64,000 bases of DNA from Streptomyces sp. WP-1 (GCF_030450125.1 NZ_CP123923.1:5146001-5210000), one strand, 5' to 3'. Shown: positions 43,417-53,322, numbered from the stretch's first letter. Notes: a model not told the origin generated them from the sequence alone. Translations and numbers: made by a program.

Positions 43417-43839
43417 TTGCGCCACATCTACGCGTGCCCGCTGCGCTGGTCCGACATGGACGCCTACGGCCATGTCAACAACGCGGTCTTCGTCCGTTAT
43501 CTGGAAGAAGCCCGGATCAACTTCCTGTTCCGTCCGGACAAGGAGTTCCGGCAGGGCTCCGTGGTGGCGCGCCACGAGATCGACTACAAGCGCCAGCTCG
43601 TCCACCGGCACCACCCGGTGGACATCGAGCTGTGGATCACCGAGATCCGGGCCGCGTCCTTCACCATCGCCTACGAGGTGAAGGACGCGGACGAGGTCTA
43701 CGTGCGGGCCTCCACCGTCGTCGTACCGTTCGACTTCGAGGCCCAGCGGCCGCGCCGGATCACCTCCGAGGAGCGCGAGTTCCTCCAGGAGTACCTGGAG
43801 AAGGCCGGCGCCGAAGAGGGCGAGGCCGTCGCGGCATGA
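43417..43839 (+). CDS. Acyl-CoA thioesterase, 4HBT hot-dog fold
   Basis: 140-residue single hot-dog-fold thioesterase. LRWSDMDAYGHVNNAVFVRYLEEARINFL holds the Asp-x-x-Gly-His-x-Asn catalytic pattern of 4-hydroxybenzoyl-CoA thioesterases. VVARHEIDYKRQLVHR and EVYVRASTVVVPFD complete the sheet. Hydrolyses an acyl-CoA; chain preference unknown. TTG start 6 bases after the ettA stop; the stop overlaps the next gene's ATG. Confidence 0.9.
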   Translation: MRHIYACPLRWSDMDAYGHVNNAVFVRYLEEARINFLFRPDKEFRQGSVVARHEIDYKRQLVHRHHPVDIELWITEIRAASFTIAYEVKDADEVYVRASTVVVPFDFEAQRPRRITSEEREFLQEYLEKAGAEEGEAVAA

Positions 43840-44528
43840 CGGTGCTGCACCTCGTGGACGAGACGGAGGCGGCGGACCTCGCCGCCTTCCTCGCCCGGCT
43901 GCTCCACTACGACCGCGGTGCCGCGGTGCGCCTCCAGGCGGCCGGCACCGCGCTCGCCGTCTTCGGCCGGCCACCGTCCTTCGAGGTGCTCGCGGTGCGC
44001 GCGGTACGGCTCGCGAAGCCGTACGAGCACGGCCTCGATGTCACTCTCGACGCCACCGTCTCCGCAGGCGAGCTGCTGGAGTCGGTGTCCGAACGGGCGG
44101 CCACCGCGGCCGTGCCGGGCGCGGTCACCGGGCCGCCGTGGGCCGGTGTGCTGCCGCCGCGCGGCGGCTGGCGGACCGAGCCGGGGCTGCCGGCGCCGGA
44201 CGCGCTGCGCGCGATGGTCGCCGCGGCGGTCGGTGAATTCCGGGCGCGCAGCGAGGAGTTGGCGCCCGAGGGGCGTACCCGGGCGGAGCTGGACCGGATC
44301 GGGCGGGACATCTGGTCCCGCGAGATCGGGCACACCCGGCTGCCCGTGCGCGCCGTGCACGCGGCGCAGTCCCTGGGCTTCCTGCGCCCGGGCACCGGGG
44401 CGGCCGATACCGGCCTGCTGTCCTCGGGCGCGTGGCTGCGGCTGCGCACGCCCTACGGCTCGATCGCGGTACGGCGGGCCGACGCGCCCGGCTCCCTCGG
44501 CGCGCTGGGCGTCAGCGTCGGCGGCTGA
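43836..44528 (+). CDS. Conserved hypothetical protein
   Basis: 230 residues, family not recognised. It begins MTVLHLVDETEAADLAAFL, with alternating strands and helices, an Arg/Glu-rich middle (FRARSEELAPEGRTRAELDR) and a C-terminal WLRLRTPYGSIAVRR. No signal peptide or membrane helix. Its ATG overlaps the thioesterase stop (ATGA), so it is co-translated. Confidence 0.65.
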   Translation: MTVLHLVDETEAADLAAFLARLLHYDRGAAVRLQAAGTALAVFGRPPSFEVLAVRAVRLAKPYEHGLDVTLDATVSAGELLESVSERAATAAVPGAVTGPPWAGVLPPRGGWRTEPGLPAPDALRAMVAAAVGEFRARSEELAPEGRTRAELDRIGRDIWSREIGHTRLPVRAVHAAQSLGFLRPGTGAADTGLLSSGAWLRLRTPYGSIAVRRADAPGSLGALGVSVGG

Positions 44529-44552
44529 ACCGCCGCCGGTCCGACGGCCGGC

Positions 44553-44957
44553 TCAGTCCGCGGTGTTGATCATCGAAGCGGCGGCGTACGTCAGGTAGTT
44601 CCACAGCGTCCGCTCGTGCTCCTCGGACAGGCCCAGGTCGTCCACGGCCGCCCGCATGTGCCGCAGCCAGGCGTCGTGCGCCGCCCGGTCGACCGTGAAG
44701 GGCGCGTGCCGCATCCGCAGCCGGGGGTGGCCGCGGTTCTCGCTGTAGGTCGTGGGGCCGCCCCAGTACTGCATCAGGAAGAGCCGCAGCCGCTCCTCCG
44801 CCGGGCCCAGGTCCTCCTCCGGGTACATCGCCCGCAGCTCGGGGTCCTCGGCGACCCCCTCGTAGAAACGGTGGACGAGCCGGCGGAAGGTGTCCTCCCC
44901 GCCGACCTGCTCGTAGAAGGTCTGCTCCTGAAGCGTGCCGCGCCGAATCTCATTCAC
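44553..44957 (-). CDS. glbO: Group II truncated haemoglobin
   Basis: 134-residue 2-on-2 globin of the GlbO type. [34 protein letters not shown] covers the A-B-C/E region with the family FYxxVGG start. [29 protein letters not shown] holds the proximal His (LRMRHxPF) and the group II Trp/Tyr residues. Binds oxygen or NO, with a role in redox stress. GTG start. Convergent with the hypothetical gene to its left, 24 bp apart. Confidence 0.92.
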   Translation of the reverse strand: MNEIRRGTLQEQTFYEQVGGEDTFRRLVHRFYEGVAEDPELRAMYPEEDLGPAEERLRLFLMQYWGGPTTYSENRGHPRLRMRHAPFTVDRAAHDAWLRHMRAAVDDLGLSEEHERTLWNYLTYAAASMINTAD

Positions 44958-45036
44958 CCGTCCATGGTCTCAGACGGCGCGGCCCACGACTCAAGTCTGG
45001 GGACCAGGGAGAAGATCGGGGCCCTAGGGTGGGCGC

Positions 45037-46008
45037 ATGGGTGCCTACGACACCGAGGAACTCGCCACCGTCGCGCGGGCCCAGATGGTGCGGGAGATCG
45101 CGGCGGAGGGCGCCTTCGCGGCGGACCCGCGATGGCGGGAGCCATTCGCCCGGGTGCCCCGGCACCTGTTCGTGCCGTACTACTTCGCCGCCGGGCCGCG
45201 CGGCTACGAGCGGCGCTGGGGCGAGAGCCCCGACCCCCGGGCCCGTGCACGCTGGGTGCGCGGCGCCTACGCGGACGAGCCGCTGGCCACCCGGCTGCGC
45301 GACGGCGAGCTGCTGTCCTCCAGCAGCCGGCCCTCCCTGATGGCCCGGATACTGGCCGCGCTGGACGTCGAGGACGGCGACCGGGTCCTGGAGGTGGGCG
45401 CCGGCACCGGCTACAACGCGGCCCTGCTGGCCCGGCGGCTCGGCGACGACGGTCTCGTCACCAGCGTCGAGCTGGAGCCGGAGATCACCGAGTCCGCGCG
45501 GGCGCATCTGGCCGCTGCCGGGCACCACCCGGTGGTCGTCACCGGGGACGGGGCGCGCGGGGTGCCCGGACGCGCCCCCTTCGACCGGATCATCGCGACC
45601 TGCGCGCTGCCCACGGTGCCGCGCGCCTGGCTCACTCAGTGCCGCCCCGGCGCGCGCGTCCTGCTCCCGCTGGCGACCGGGCTGCTCACGCTCGCCGTGC
45701 GGGACGCGGAGCACGCCGAGGGCCGCTTCCTCGCGACGGCCGCCTCCTTCGTGCCGCTGCGCGGACAGGGCCTGGCCGCACCCGAGGGCGTCTGCTGCAC
45801 GGGGCTGCCGCACGGGGCCCGCGAGCAGGACACCTTCCGCTTCCTGCTGGCGCTGACCAGGGGCGCGCTCGACGCGCGGGAGGCGTACGCGCTGTGGGAG
45901 CGCGAGCGGGAGCCGGAGCGCGAACGGTACGGCGTCACGCTCGCCGGCGATCACGGCTGGGCCTGGCTGGACGACCCGGAGGGGCCGTACGCCTGGCCCC
46001 TCCCGTGA
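45037..46008 (+). CDS. PCMT-like SAM-dependent methyltransferase
   Basis: 323 residues of the protein-L-isoaspartate O-methyltransferase type with an extended C-terminus. VPRHLFVPYYFAAG, SSSSRPSLMARIL (PCMT substrate loop), motif I RVLEVGAGTGYNAALLARRL, SVELEPEI and GDGARGVPGRAPFDRIIATCA are clear. The about 110 C-terminal residues (from ATAASFVPLRG) are an added domain. May repair isoaspartyl residues or modify another protein. Divergent from the globin gene, 79 bp apart. Confidence 0.88.
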   Translation: MGAYDTEELATVARAQMVREIAAEGAFAADPRWREPFARVPRHLFVPYYFAAGPRGYERRWGESPDPRARARWVRGAYADEPLATRLRDGELLSSSSRPSLMARILAALDVEDGDRVLEVGAGTGYNAALLARRLGDDGLVTSVELEPEITESARAHLAAAGHHPVVVTGDGARGVPGRAPFDRIIATCALPTVPRAWLTQCRPGARVLLPLATGLLTLAVRDAEHAEGRFLATAASFVPLRGQGLAAPEGVCCTGLPHGAREQDTFRFLLALTRGALDAREAYALWEREREPERERYGVTLAGDHGWAWLDDPEGPYAWPLP

Positions 46009-46026
46009 CCGCTCCGCCGCCGGTGC

Positions 46027-47961
46027 TCAGCCCCGGCGCACGGTGATCGTCGTCCAGGCGCCCACGTGCACCCGGTCGCCGTCGCGCAGCGGAACCGGCA
46101 CGAACGGCTGGATCGGCTCCTCGGACATGTTGACCGTGGTGCCGTTGGTCGAGTTCTGGTCGACCACCGCCCAGCTGCCGTCCGGCTGCTGCACCAGCAT
46201 CGCGTGCTGGTGCGAGACGCCCGGGTCCTCCGGGGGCACGGCCAGGTCGATGTCCGGGGTGTCGCCGGTGGAGTGCCGGCGGCGGCCGATCGTCACCTGG
46301 TCGCCGGTGAGGGTGCGCTGCTGCTCGGGGGAGTACGCGGGCAGGTTCAGACCCGTGGCCTCGGGACCGGAGCGGTGCATCATCGCCATGAAGTACTCGC
46401 GGTCCGGGCCGATGGTGGCGGTCCAGGTGGACTGACCCGGGGCGTCCGGGAAGCCCGGGCCCGCGGGGGCCTTCTGGAAGCCGGGGCCCGAGGGCGCCTG
46501 GGTGCCACCGGGCTGGGGGTAGCCGTAGCCGCCGCCCTGGCCGGGGCCCGAGGGGCCGGCGGAGGACGGCGGGGAGATCACCCAGTCGTCCTCACCGCCG
46601 CCGAAGGAGGGACCACCGGAGCCGGGACCGCCACCGGGACCGCCGAAGGGGCCGCCGGCCGGGGGACGACCGGTCTCCTGCGGGAACGCGGGGGGCGCGG
46701 GCGGGCCGCCGGCCGCCGACGGGAACGCCTGCGAGCCGCCACCGGGACCACCGGGACCCTGACCGTGACCACCGTGACCGGAGGGGCCACCGTGACCGGC
46801 GGGACCTCCCGGGCCGCCGGGGCCCGTGGGCCGGGAGGGGTCGCCGAAGGGGCCCTGGCCGGGACCGTTCCCGAAGGGCGAGGGGCCGCCGCCCTGACCA
46901 CCGGGGCCCGTGCCGGGGCCGCGGTCGCCGCCGAAGCCGGGCGGCGGGGGCGGGGACTGCTGGTTGCCGGACTGGGGGTAGCCGTAGCCGCCGCCCTGAC
47001 CCTGGCCACCGGGACCCTGGCCGGGACCGGAGGGGCCACCGGCACCCGGACCACCGGCACCCGGACCACCGGCACCCGGACCACCGGCGCCGGGACCGCC
47101 GACGCCGGGAGCCTGTCCCGGAGCGTTGCCGAAGGGCGAGGGACGGCCGGCCGGAGCGCGATCGCCGCCGAAGCCGGGCGGGGACGGAGGGGACGGGGTG
47201 CCACCGGACTGCGGGTAGCCGTACCCACCGCCCTGGCCACCGGGACCGCTCTGGCCGCCGGGACCCTGACCGGGACCGGAAGGACCACCGGGGCCCGTGC
47301 CGGGGCCGCGGTCGCCGCCGAAGCCGGGCGGCGGGGGCGGGGACTGCTGGTTGCCGGGCTGGGGGTAGCCGTAGCCCCCCTGATGCTGACCGCCAGGGCC
47401 CTGACCCCCGGGACCCTGACCGGGGCCCGAGGGAGCGCCCGGCGCGCCCTGGCCCGGGACCCGGCCGAAGGCGGGCGGGGCCGGGGGGCCGGGGGAGGTC
47501 GGCGGGCCCGGCGGGGTGCGGTCGAACGGGGTCGGGCCCGAGGGCTCGCTGCCGAACGACGGGATCGGCTCGGCCGGACGGTTCACCCGCGAGGGCCGCG
47601 AGCCCTGGTACTCGTACCCGTCACCGTCGCCGAACGGCGTGTTGGGCGACGGGAAGTGCGGGCCGCCCGTGGGGCGCGGGGCCGCCGGGGTGTACGAGGT
47701 CGCGGTGTTGGTGAGGAAGTTCCACCGGCACTCCTCGCAGAAGGGTGCGCCGCCCTCGCGGGGCGTACGGCACTGCGGGCACAGCTCGGCCTCCCCGGTG
47801 GCGGCCGGCGGGCGGGCGCCCTGCTGGCCGGCCCCGGGGGGCGGGAAGCCGTAACCGCCGGGCGGCGGGGGCGGCGGAGGTACGGCACCGGCCATGCGGT
47901 GACCGCAGACCTCGCACCAGTCGTCGGAACCCGACTGGTGTCCGTTCGGGCAGGTCGGCAT
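46027..47961 (-). CDS. FHA-domain protein with zinc ribbon and Gly/Pro-rich repeats
   Basis: 644 residues. The N-terminus has CPNGHQSGSDDWCEVCGHRM and CPQCRTPREGGAPFCEECRW, two zinc-ribbon motifs. About 100-480 is low-complexity Gly/Pro sequence with three near-copies of a YGYPQ(P/S)G...PGFGGDR unit. The last about 110 residues are a forkhead-associated domain (VTIGRRRHSTGDTPDIDLA, SHQHAMLV, NSTNGTTVN), which binds phosphothreonine. Last gene of the PknG-PP2C-VWA-FHA run, so it is probably a target or adaptor of that kinase. Confidence 0.9.
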   Translation of the reverse strand: MPTCPNGHQSGSDDWCEVCGHRMAGAVPPPPPPPGGYGFPPPGAGQQGARPPAATGEAELCPQCRTPREGGAPFCEECRWNFLTNTATSYTPAAPRPTGGPHFPSPNTPFGDGDGYEYQGSRPSRVNRPAEPIPSFGSEPSGPTPFDRTPPGPPTSPGPPAPPAFGRVPGQGAPGAPSGPGQGPGGQGPGGQHQGGYGYPQPGNQQSPPPPPGFGGDRGPGTGPGGPSGPGQGPGGQSGPGGQGGGYGYPQSGGTPSPPSPPGFGGDRAPAGRPSPFGNAPGQAPGVGGPGAGGPGAGGPGAGGPGAGGPSGPGQGPGGQGQGGGYGYPQSGNQQSPPPPPGFGGDRGPGTGPGGQGGGPSPFGNGPGQGPFGDPSRPTGPGGPGGPAGHGGPSGHGGHGQGPGGPGGGSQAFPSAAGGPPAPPAFPQETGRPPAGGPFGGPGGGPGSGGPSFGGGEDDWVISPPSSAGPSGPGQGGGYGYPQPGGTQAPSGPGFQKAPAGPGFPDAPGQSTWTATIGPDREYFMAMMHRSGPEATGLNLPAYSPEQQRTLTGDQVTIGRRRHSTGDTPDIDLAVPPEDPGVSHQHAMLVQQPDGSWAVVDQNSTNGTTVNMSEEPIQPFVPVPLRDGDRVHVGAWTTITVRRG

Positions 47962-48020
47962 GTCGGTGCTTCCCCTTCTTCCGTTAAGGGTCCGGCTGGA
48001 TCGCTAGGGTCGCTTCCAGG

Positions 48021-49370
48021 TCACTTCTTTACACGAACAGTCTTTGTGGACCGGGTCTCCAGAGTCATCTCGTCGGCCTCCGCGACCCTCGTCTTCAACC
48101 GCACAGTACCTGTCGCGGCGTCGACCACGTCCACCACCTTCGAAAGCAGTTTCGCAGTATCCGCGTTCCCCGAGGCGCTCGCCAGCTGAACGGCCCGTCC
48201 CAGTTTGGCCGTTGCTCCATCGAAATCGCCCACTTTGCGCAGATCGAGCCCCTGCTTGATGACTTGTGCCAGTTCGGCCTGGCCCGTGTAGTGGGCGACC
48301 TGCGGGCTGATCGCGGTGGAGGCCGTCATGTCGTCGGTCCATACGGCCCGCACGAGACCCTGGGCGCCGAGGTCCTGTGCGCTTCCGTCCGGTTGCGGCA
48401 CCACCAACGACACCCGCGCGGCCAGCATTTCGCGCCCCAGCCCGGCCGGGGGGACCTCCACGCACAGGTGGTAGTCGCGGGACTCGTCGCCCCAGGACCC
48501 GGTCGGATAGTCCCCGGCGCGGGGCCCGGCCTCGGTGCGGCGGGCGGTCAAGTCCGCCACGGCCGGGGCGACTTGCTTGACATAGCGGATGGCGGTGCCG
48601 ACCGGCGTCCACACCCGCAGGGCGACGTCGGCGACCTCCTTGTCCATCGCCGTCTCCATCATCCGCGTGAAGTCGGCGGCGAGGCCCGCCGGATCGGCGA
48701 CGATGTCGGCCGTGCCGAGGAGCGCCGAGGCGATCCCTGTGACTTCTTTCACTTCCCAGTCGGTGCCCACGCCCCGCGCGTCACAGGTGAACCGCCCGGC
48801 GCAGGCGTCGAGGGCGGCGCGCAGATCCTCCGGGGCCTCGTGCTCGTTGCGCCCGTCGGTGAGCAGGATGCCGTGCCGCAGGGTGACGTCCGCCGAGGAC
48901 AGCAGCCGGTCGGCGAGGCGCAGCCAGGTGCCGATGGCCGTACCGCCGGCCGCGGCGAGCCGTCGCAGCGCCTGCTTGGCCCGGTGCCGGGTGGTGGGGC
49001 TCGCGACGGCGAGGCCGCCGTCGCCGGGGTAGACCTCGGTGGCCACATGGGTGCCGGCGATCACCGCGAAGCGGGTGCCGTCGCGCAGGGTGTCGATCGC
49101 GGCGGCCGTGGCGTCCCGGGCGTTGCGCATCTTCGCCGGCGGGTAGTCCATGGAGCCCGAGCAGTCGACCATGATCGCCACGGCGGCGGAGGGGCGCCCG
49201 TCCGAGGCGGCGGGGCTCAGCCCCCCGCCCAGCCCCCCGGCCAGCGTGCCGCCCCCCGTCGCCGTCACCGTGACGATGGCGTTGACCTCGCGGCCGCCCT
49301 CGGGCAGGTACTCGTTCTGGTACACGTCCACCGAGAACCGTGGCACGCTCGGTTTCGCGAAATTGGCCAT
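48021..49370 (-). CDS. von Willebrand factor A domain protein
   Basis: 449 residues. VWA domain (about 45-230) with an intact MIDAS start AVAIMVDCSGSMD (DxSxS), the threonine region near LRDGTRFAVIAGTH and the later ILLTDGRNEHE. Next are beta-rich segments (VALRVWTPVGTAIRYVKQV). The last about 80 residues are helical (LAQVIKQGLDLRKVGDFDGATAKLGRAV), like a TPR pair. No signal peptide; cytoplasmic. Sits between the PP2C phosphatase and the FHA gene, as in serine/threonine signalling operons. Confidence 0.9.
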   Translation of the reverse strand: MANFAKPSVPRFSVDVYQNEYLPEGGREVNAIVTVTATGGGTLAGGLGGGLSPAASDGRPSAAVAIMVDCSGSMDYPPAKMRNARDATAAAIDTLRDGTRFAVIAGTHVATEVYPGDGGLAVASPTTRHRAKQALRRLAAAGGTAIGTWLRLADRLLSSADVTLRHGILLTDGRNEHEAPEDLRAALDACAGRFTCDARGVGTDWEVKEVTGIASALLGTADIVADPAGLAADFTRMMETAMDKEVADVALRVWTPVGTAIRYVKQVAPAVADLTARRTEAGPRAGDYPTGSWGDESRDYHLCVEVPPAGLGREMLAARVSLVVPQPDGSAQDLGAQGLVRAVWTDDMTASTAISPQVAHYTGQAELAQVIKQGLDLRKVGDFDGATAKLGRAVQLASASGNADTAKLLSKVVDVVDAATGTVRLKTRVAEADEMTLETRSTKTVRVKK

Positions 49371-49458
49371 ACGAACTCAAATCCCCCTCCACCGGCCCGC
49401 TCACGCGCGGCGGTGCTGTGTACGGGCCGGTCCCCTCCGGCCCGTGGCCCCCGTGGCC

Positions 49459-50829
49459 TCAGGCCGATCCTGCCCCCTGCGGCGGTACCGGGAACGGCAG
49501 GACGGCCACTGTTACGTTGTCGTGGCCCCCGCCGTCCAGGGCGTGGCCGACCAGGACGCGGGCGCTGTGCAGCGGCCGTACCGCGGCGTCCGCCGGGATC
49601 GTCTCGGCCATCTCCCGCGCCGTCTCGGCGTAGTTCCACAGCCCGTCGGTGCACACCACCACCACGCCGGGCCGGTCCGGCTTGAACGACGCGGTGTGCG
49701 GGTCGAGTTCATAGGCGTCCGCGCCGAGCCAGCCGGTGATCGCGTGGGCGCGCTCGTCGGCGTACGCCTCGGCCTCGTTCATCAGCCCGGCGGCGACCAT
49801 CTGCGCGGCCCAGGAGTCGTCCTCGGTCAGCCGGGCGGGCGGCGCGCCGCGGTCGTCCGGCACCCAGTAGGCGCGGCTGTCGCCGACCCAGCCGACCACC
49901 AGGAGCCCGGCGGCGACCACGGCGGAGACGATGGTGCAGGCCGGGGCGTTCTGGTGCGGGTCGTGCTCACGGGCCGTGTCCGGCTCCCCGGCCAGCGCGT
50001 CGACGGCCCCCGCGGCGGCGACGATCGCCTCGTGCATGGCCGCCTGCGGGTGCGTGCCGCGCGGCAGGGCGGCGAGCAGGACGTCACCGGCCGCGCGCGC
50101 GGCGGCGGCCGACGCCTCGTCGGGGCGGGTCGCCGAGGAGACGCCGTCGCAGACGACGGCGAGCGTGGCGGGGGCGCCGTCGGGCAGCGCGGTGTGGCCG
50201 AGGGCGAAGAAGTCCTCGTTGCGGTGGTGGCGCAGCCCGCGGTCGCTGACGGCGGCCACCGGGCCCGACTCCCGCTCCATGTGGTCGCGTTCGCGGGGCT
50301 GGGCGTGCCCGCAGTTCTCGCAGTAGCCGTCGCCGTCCACCCGGCCGGCGCGGCAGGCGACACAGGTCGTGGCGGGCCGCGCGGGCGGCGCGGGCCGCTG
50401 TTCCGGCTCGGGGGTCTCGTTCGCGGCACGGGGTTCGGGGGCCTGCAAGGGGTACTCCTCGGGTTCCGCCGGCCGGTCGAGGCGGACGCCGGACCCGGGG
50501 GCTCCCGCGGGTGCGCCGGGGCGCAGCGGGTGGCCACCCGAGTCGGTGCCGGGCAGATCGGTCGGCAGATGCGTCTTGGGGGAGGTGGAGCCGGAGCCGG
50601 GGGGCTCGGGGGCGGGCCACTCCACGCCCTCCCTGGGCGCCGGGACACCGGAGTCCCGGGTGCCGGGCGCGGGAGAGCCGGTCATGGCCAGCGTGGGGTG
50701 GTCCTGGGGTGGGGCGGGCGGCACCGAGAGGTCGTGACCGCACGCACCGCAGAAGTGGTCGTCCGGTTCGACGGGTTCCGCGCAGCTCGGGCACGTGGCC
50801 GGTGCGGCCTGCTGGGGCATCTGCGACAT
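49459..50829 (-). CDS. PP2C-family serine/threonine phosphatase with zinc ribbons
   Basis: 456 residues. Two zinc-ribbon motifs (CPSCAEPVEPDDHFCGACG near the N-terminus, CVACRAGRVDGDGYCENCGH at about 160). A disordered Pro-rich linker lies between them. The PP2C catalytic domain is about 190-455: VSDRGLRHHRNEDFFAL, VVCDGVSS (metal Asp-Gly), VVVCTDGLW and GGHDNVTVAVL with the final metal Asp-Asn. Likely reverses phosphorylation by the PknG-like kinase encoded 3 bases upstream. ATG at 50,829. Confidence 0.92.
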   Translation of the reverse strand: MSQMPQQAAPATCPSCAEPVEPDDHFCGACGHDLSVPPAPPQDHPTLAMTGSPAPGTRDSGVPAPREGVEWPAPEPPGSGSTSPKTHLPTDLPGTDSGGHPLRPGAPAGAPGSGVRLDRPAEPEEYPLQAPEPRAANETPEPEQRPAPPARPATTCVACRAGRVDGDGYCENCGHAQPRERDHMERESGPVAAVSDRGLRHHRNEDFFALGHTALPDGAPATLAVVCDGVSSATRPDEASAAAARAAGDVLLAALPRGTHPQAAMHEAIVAAAGAVDALAGEPDTAREHDPHQNAPACTIVSAVVAAGLLVVGWVGDSRAYWVPDDRGAPPARLTEDDSWAAQMVAAGLMNEAEAYADERAHAITGWLGADAYELDPHTASFKPDRPGVVVVCTDGLWNYAETAREMAETIPADAAVRPLHSARVLVGHALDGGGHDNVTVAVLPFPVPPQGAGSA

Positions 50830-50832
50830 CAA

Positions 50833-53322
50833 CTACACCCACGTCCGGGGGCGGTAACGGTTGGCCCGTTCCACCAGTTCGTTCCTCTCCTGGCCACCGG
50901 GTGCCAGCCGGGCCAGCGTGCGGTAGGCGCGCTCCAGGCCGAAGCGCAGGCCCCGCTCGTCCAGTCCGCTGCCCAGCAGCACCCGCCCGCCGGAAGCCGT
51001 CCGGGCGGTGTTCCGGTCCCCGGAGAGTATCCAGTCCAGCGCACAGCCGAGCACTTCCGCCGACAGCAGCTCGCGCCGCGCCGGGTCGAGCCCGTACGCC
51101 TGGAGCGCCTCGACCTGCCCGGCGGCGGCGGTCAGATCCTCCAGGAACGGTACGTCACCCACGCCCGCGGTGCGTCCCCTGAGCCGGGCCCGCACGGCGG
51201 CGACCCGGGCGGCCGTGTAGTGGATGGACGACTCCGGCACCGACTCCAGCGTGCGCACCGCGCCCGGCCGGTCCCCGGCGGCGAGCCGCACCCGGGCGAG
51301 CCCGAACGCCGCGCTCACATAACTGGGATCGGTCGTCCACACCAGGTGGTAGTAGTCGGCCGCGTTGTCCAGCTGGCCCAGCACCTCGGCGCAGGCGCCG
51401 AGCGCCAGCTTGGGCGCGGCCTCGCCGGGGAAGGCGTCGTAGACCGCGTCGAAGGCGAGCGCGGCGCCCTCGAAGTCGCCGGTGACCAGCGCGGCAAGGC
51501 CCCGGTACCAGACCACCCGCCAGTCCTCGGGCCGCTCCTCGTCCAGCGCGGCGAGCCCGGTCAGGGCGCCGTAGTGGTCCCCGGTCTCCAGCCGCGCCCG
51601 CACCTGCCGCAGCCGGGTCTCCACGCTCTGCGCGGGCACCGCCGTCAGCGCCCCGAGCAGCTCCCCGGGCGCGGACGTCACGAGGCCCGCGAGGAACCCG
51701 GCGTTGGCGTCGCTCGCGTCGACCAGGGGCACGGGCAGCGCGAGGGCGGCGGCGGCGAAGTCGAGCGGCCTGACCAGGGCGGCCGGCGACGGGGGCGGCG
51801 CGGAGGCGGCGGTGCCCCGCTTTCGCCCCGGCAGCTCCCGCGCCCCCAGCCGCGACACGTCACCGGCCAGAACGGGGAACAACTCCACGTCCGTGACCCG
51901 CACTTCGGGCCCGAACAGGGTCGACAGGGCCGGCCGCGCCTGACCGCTCTGCAGGGCCACGACCTCCCGCAGCACCCCCATCAGCTGCTCCGCCATCTCC
52001 TGCGCGGAACCGAAGCGGCGGGCCGGGTCGGGGTCGGTGGCGCGCACCAGCAGGCGGTAGAAGGACTCGTAGCGGCGGAAGACGTCTATGGTCTCCGGGT
52101 CCGGCAGCGAGTCGGCGTGGACGTTGGTGTAGCCCTGGAAGTCGAAGGTGAGCACGGCGAGGGTGCGGCCCACGGTGTACAGGTCGCTCGCCACCGAGGG
52201 GCCGACGTCGGCGACCTCGGGGGCCTGGTAGCCGATCGTGCCGTAGATCGCGGACTCGTCGTCGTCCATGCGGCGTACGGCGCCCATGTCGATCAGCTTG
52301 AGCTGGTCCTCGGTCTGGATGGCGTTGTCGACCTTGAAGTCGCAGTACAGCAGGTTGCGGCTGTGCAGATGGCCGAGCGCCTCCAGCGCCTCGATGCCGT
52401 ACGCGCACGCCTGCTCCACCGGCAGCGGATCGCGTCTGCCCTCCAGGGTGCGGCGGGCGTTGGCGATCTCCTTGAGGGACTTGCCGCCGACGTACTCCAT
52501 GACGATGTAGCCGTCGAGGGAACCGGTGCGCTGGTCCAGGTGCTCCACGAAGTTGTAGATCCGCACGATGTTGGCGTGCTCGATCTCCGCGAGGAAACGC
52601 CGCTCGGAGATCGCGGCGGCCATCGCGTCCTGGTCCCCGGTGTCCAGCAGGCCCTTGAGCACCACCCAGCGGTCGGAGACGGCCCGGTCCACGGCGAGGT
52701 AGACCCAGCCCAGGCCGCCGTGCGCGAGGCAGCCCGCGACCTCGTACTGGCCGTGCACGATGTCCCCGGCCCTCAGCTTGGGCACGAAGGAGTACGGGTG
52801 GCCGCACTTGGTGCAGAACCCCTCGGTACGGCCCGGCCGCTCACCCCGGGCCCGGCCGACCGGCGCCCCGCAGTCCGAGCGGGAGCAGAACCGTTTGCGT
52901 TCGGGCACCTCGGGGTTGTCGAGGACCATGGAGTGCGGGTCGGGCCGCGGCACCTGCGGGACGTCCACCAGGCCCGCGCCGAGCCGGCCGCGCCCCGAGG
53001 ACCCCGAGGCGGAGCCGGAGCTGCGCACCGACACCGAGCGGGCGGTGGCGGCGCCGCCCGACAGGGACCGCGAGAGCCGCCCGGACACCGAGCGCCGCGA
53101 CCGGGACGACTGGGAGGACGTGCGCGCGCTGCGGGCGCTGGCCGACCCCCGGCTCTCGGCGGCGCCCCGGGTCAGACCGGTGGGCGGCGAGCCGACCATC
53201 CCGGTCGGCGACACCACGGGCGCCAGGCCGCAGGTGTCGCAGTACAGCTCACCGCCGCCGACGTCCTCGTACGACCCCTCGCAGCCCGGCCGCTGACAGG
53301 CCCGCCCGGCCCCGCTCATCAC
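50833..53322 (-). CDS. pknG: PknG-like serine/threonine protein kinase with zinc ribbons and TPR domain
   Basis: 829 residues: N-terminal zinc motif (CQRPGCEGSY with CDTCG), Ser/Arg-rich disordered segment, rubredoxin-like CSRSDCG...CTKCGHPY (about 155-190), kinase domain (about 195-460), then TPRs to the end. The kinase has HGGLGWVYLAVD, VVLKG (Lys), catalytic LLYCDFKVDN in place of HRD, and IDMGAV in place of DFG, the PknG pattern. In mycobacteria PknG senses amino acids through GlnX-GlnH and controls 2-oxoglutarate metabolism through GarA. Both partners are encoded just upstream here. GTG overlaps the upstream stop (GTGA). Confidence 0.93.
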   Translation of the reverse strand: MMSGAGRACQRPGCEGSYEDVGGGELYCDTCGLAPVVSPTGMVGSPPTGLTRGAAESRGSASARSARTSSQSSRSRRSVSGRLSRSLSGGAATARSVSVRSSGSASGSSGRGRLGAGLVDVPQVPRPDPHSMVLDNPEVPERKRFCSRSDCGAPVGRARGERPGRTEGFCTKCGHPYSFVPKLRAGDIVHGQYEVAGCLAHGGLGWVYLAVDRAVSDRWVVLKGLLDTGDQDAMAAAISERRFLAEIEHANIVRIYNFVEHLDQRTGSLDGYIVMEYVGGKSLKEIANARRTLEGRRDPLPVEQACAYGIEALEALGHLHSRNLLYCDFKVDNAIQTEDQLKLIDMGAVRRMDDDESAIYGTIGYQAPEVADVGPSVASDLYTVGRTLAVLTFDFQGYTNVHADSLPDPETIDVFRRYESFYRLLVRATDPDPARRFGSAQEMAEQLMGVLREVVALQSGQARPALSTLFGPEVRVTDVELFPVLAGDVSRLGARELPGRKRGTAASAPPPSPAALVRPLDFAAAALALPVPLVDASDANAGFLAGLVTSAPGELLGALTAVPAQSVETRLRQVRARLETGDHYGALTGLAALDEERPEDWRVVWYRGLAALVTGDFEGAALAFDAVYDAFPGEAAPKLALGACAEVLGQLDNAADYYHLVWTTDPSYVSAAFGLARVRLAAGDRPGAVRTLESVPESSIHYTAARVAAVRARLRGRTAGVGDVPFLEDLTAAAGQVEALQAYGLDPARRELLSAEVLGCALDWILSGDRNTARTASGGRVLLGSGLDERGLRFGLERAYRTLARLAPGGQERNELVERANRYRPRTWV

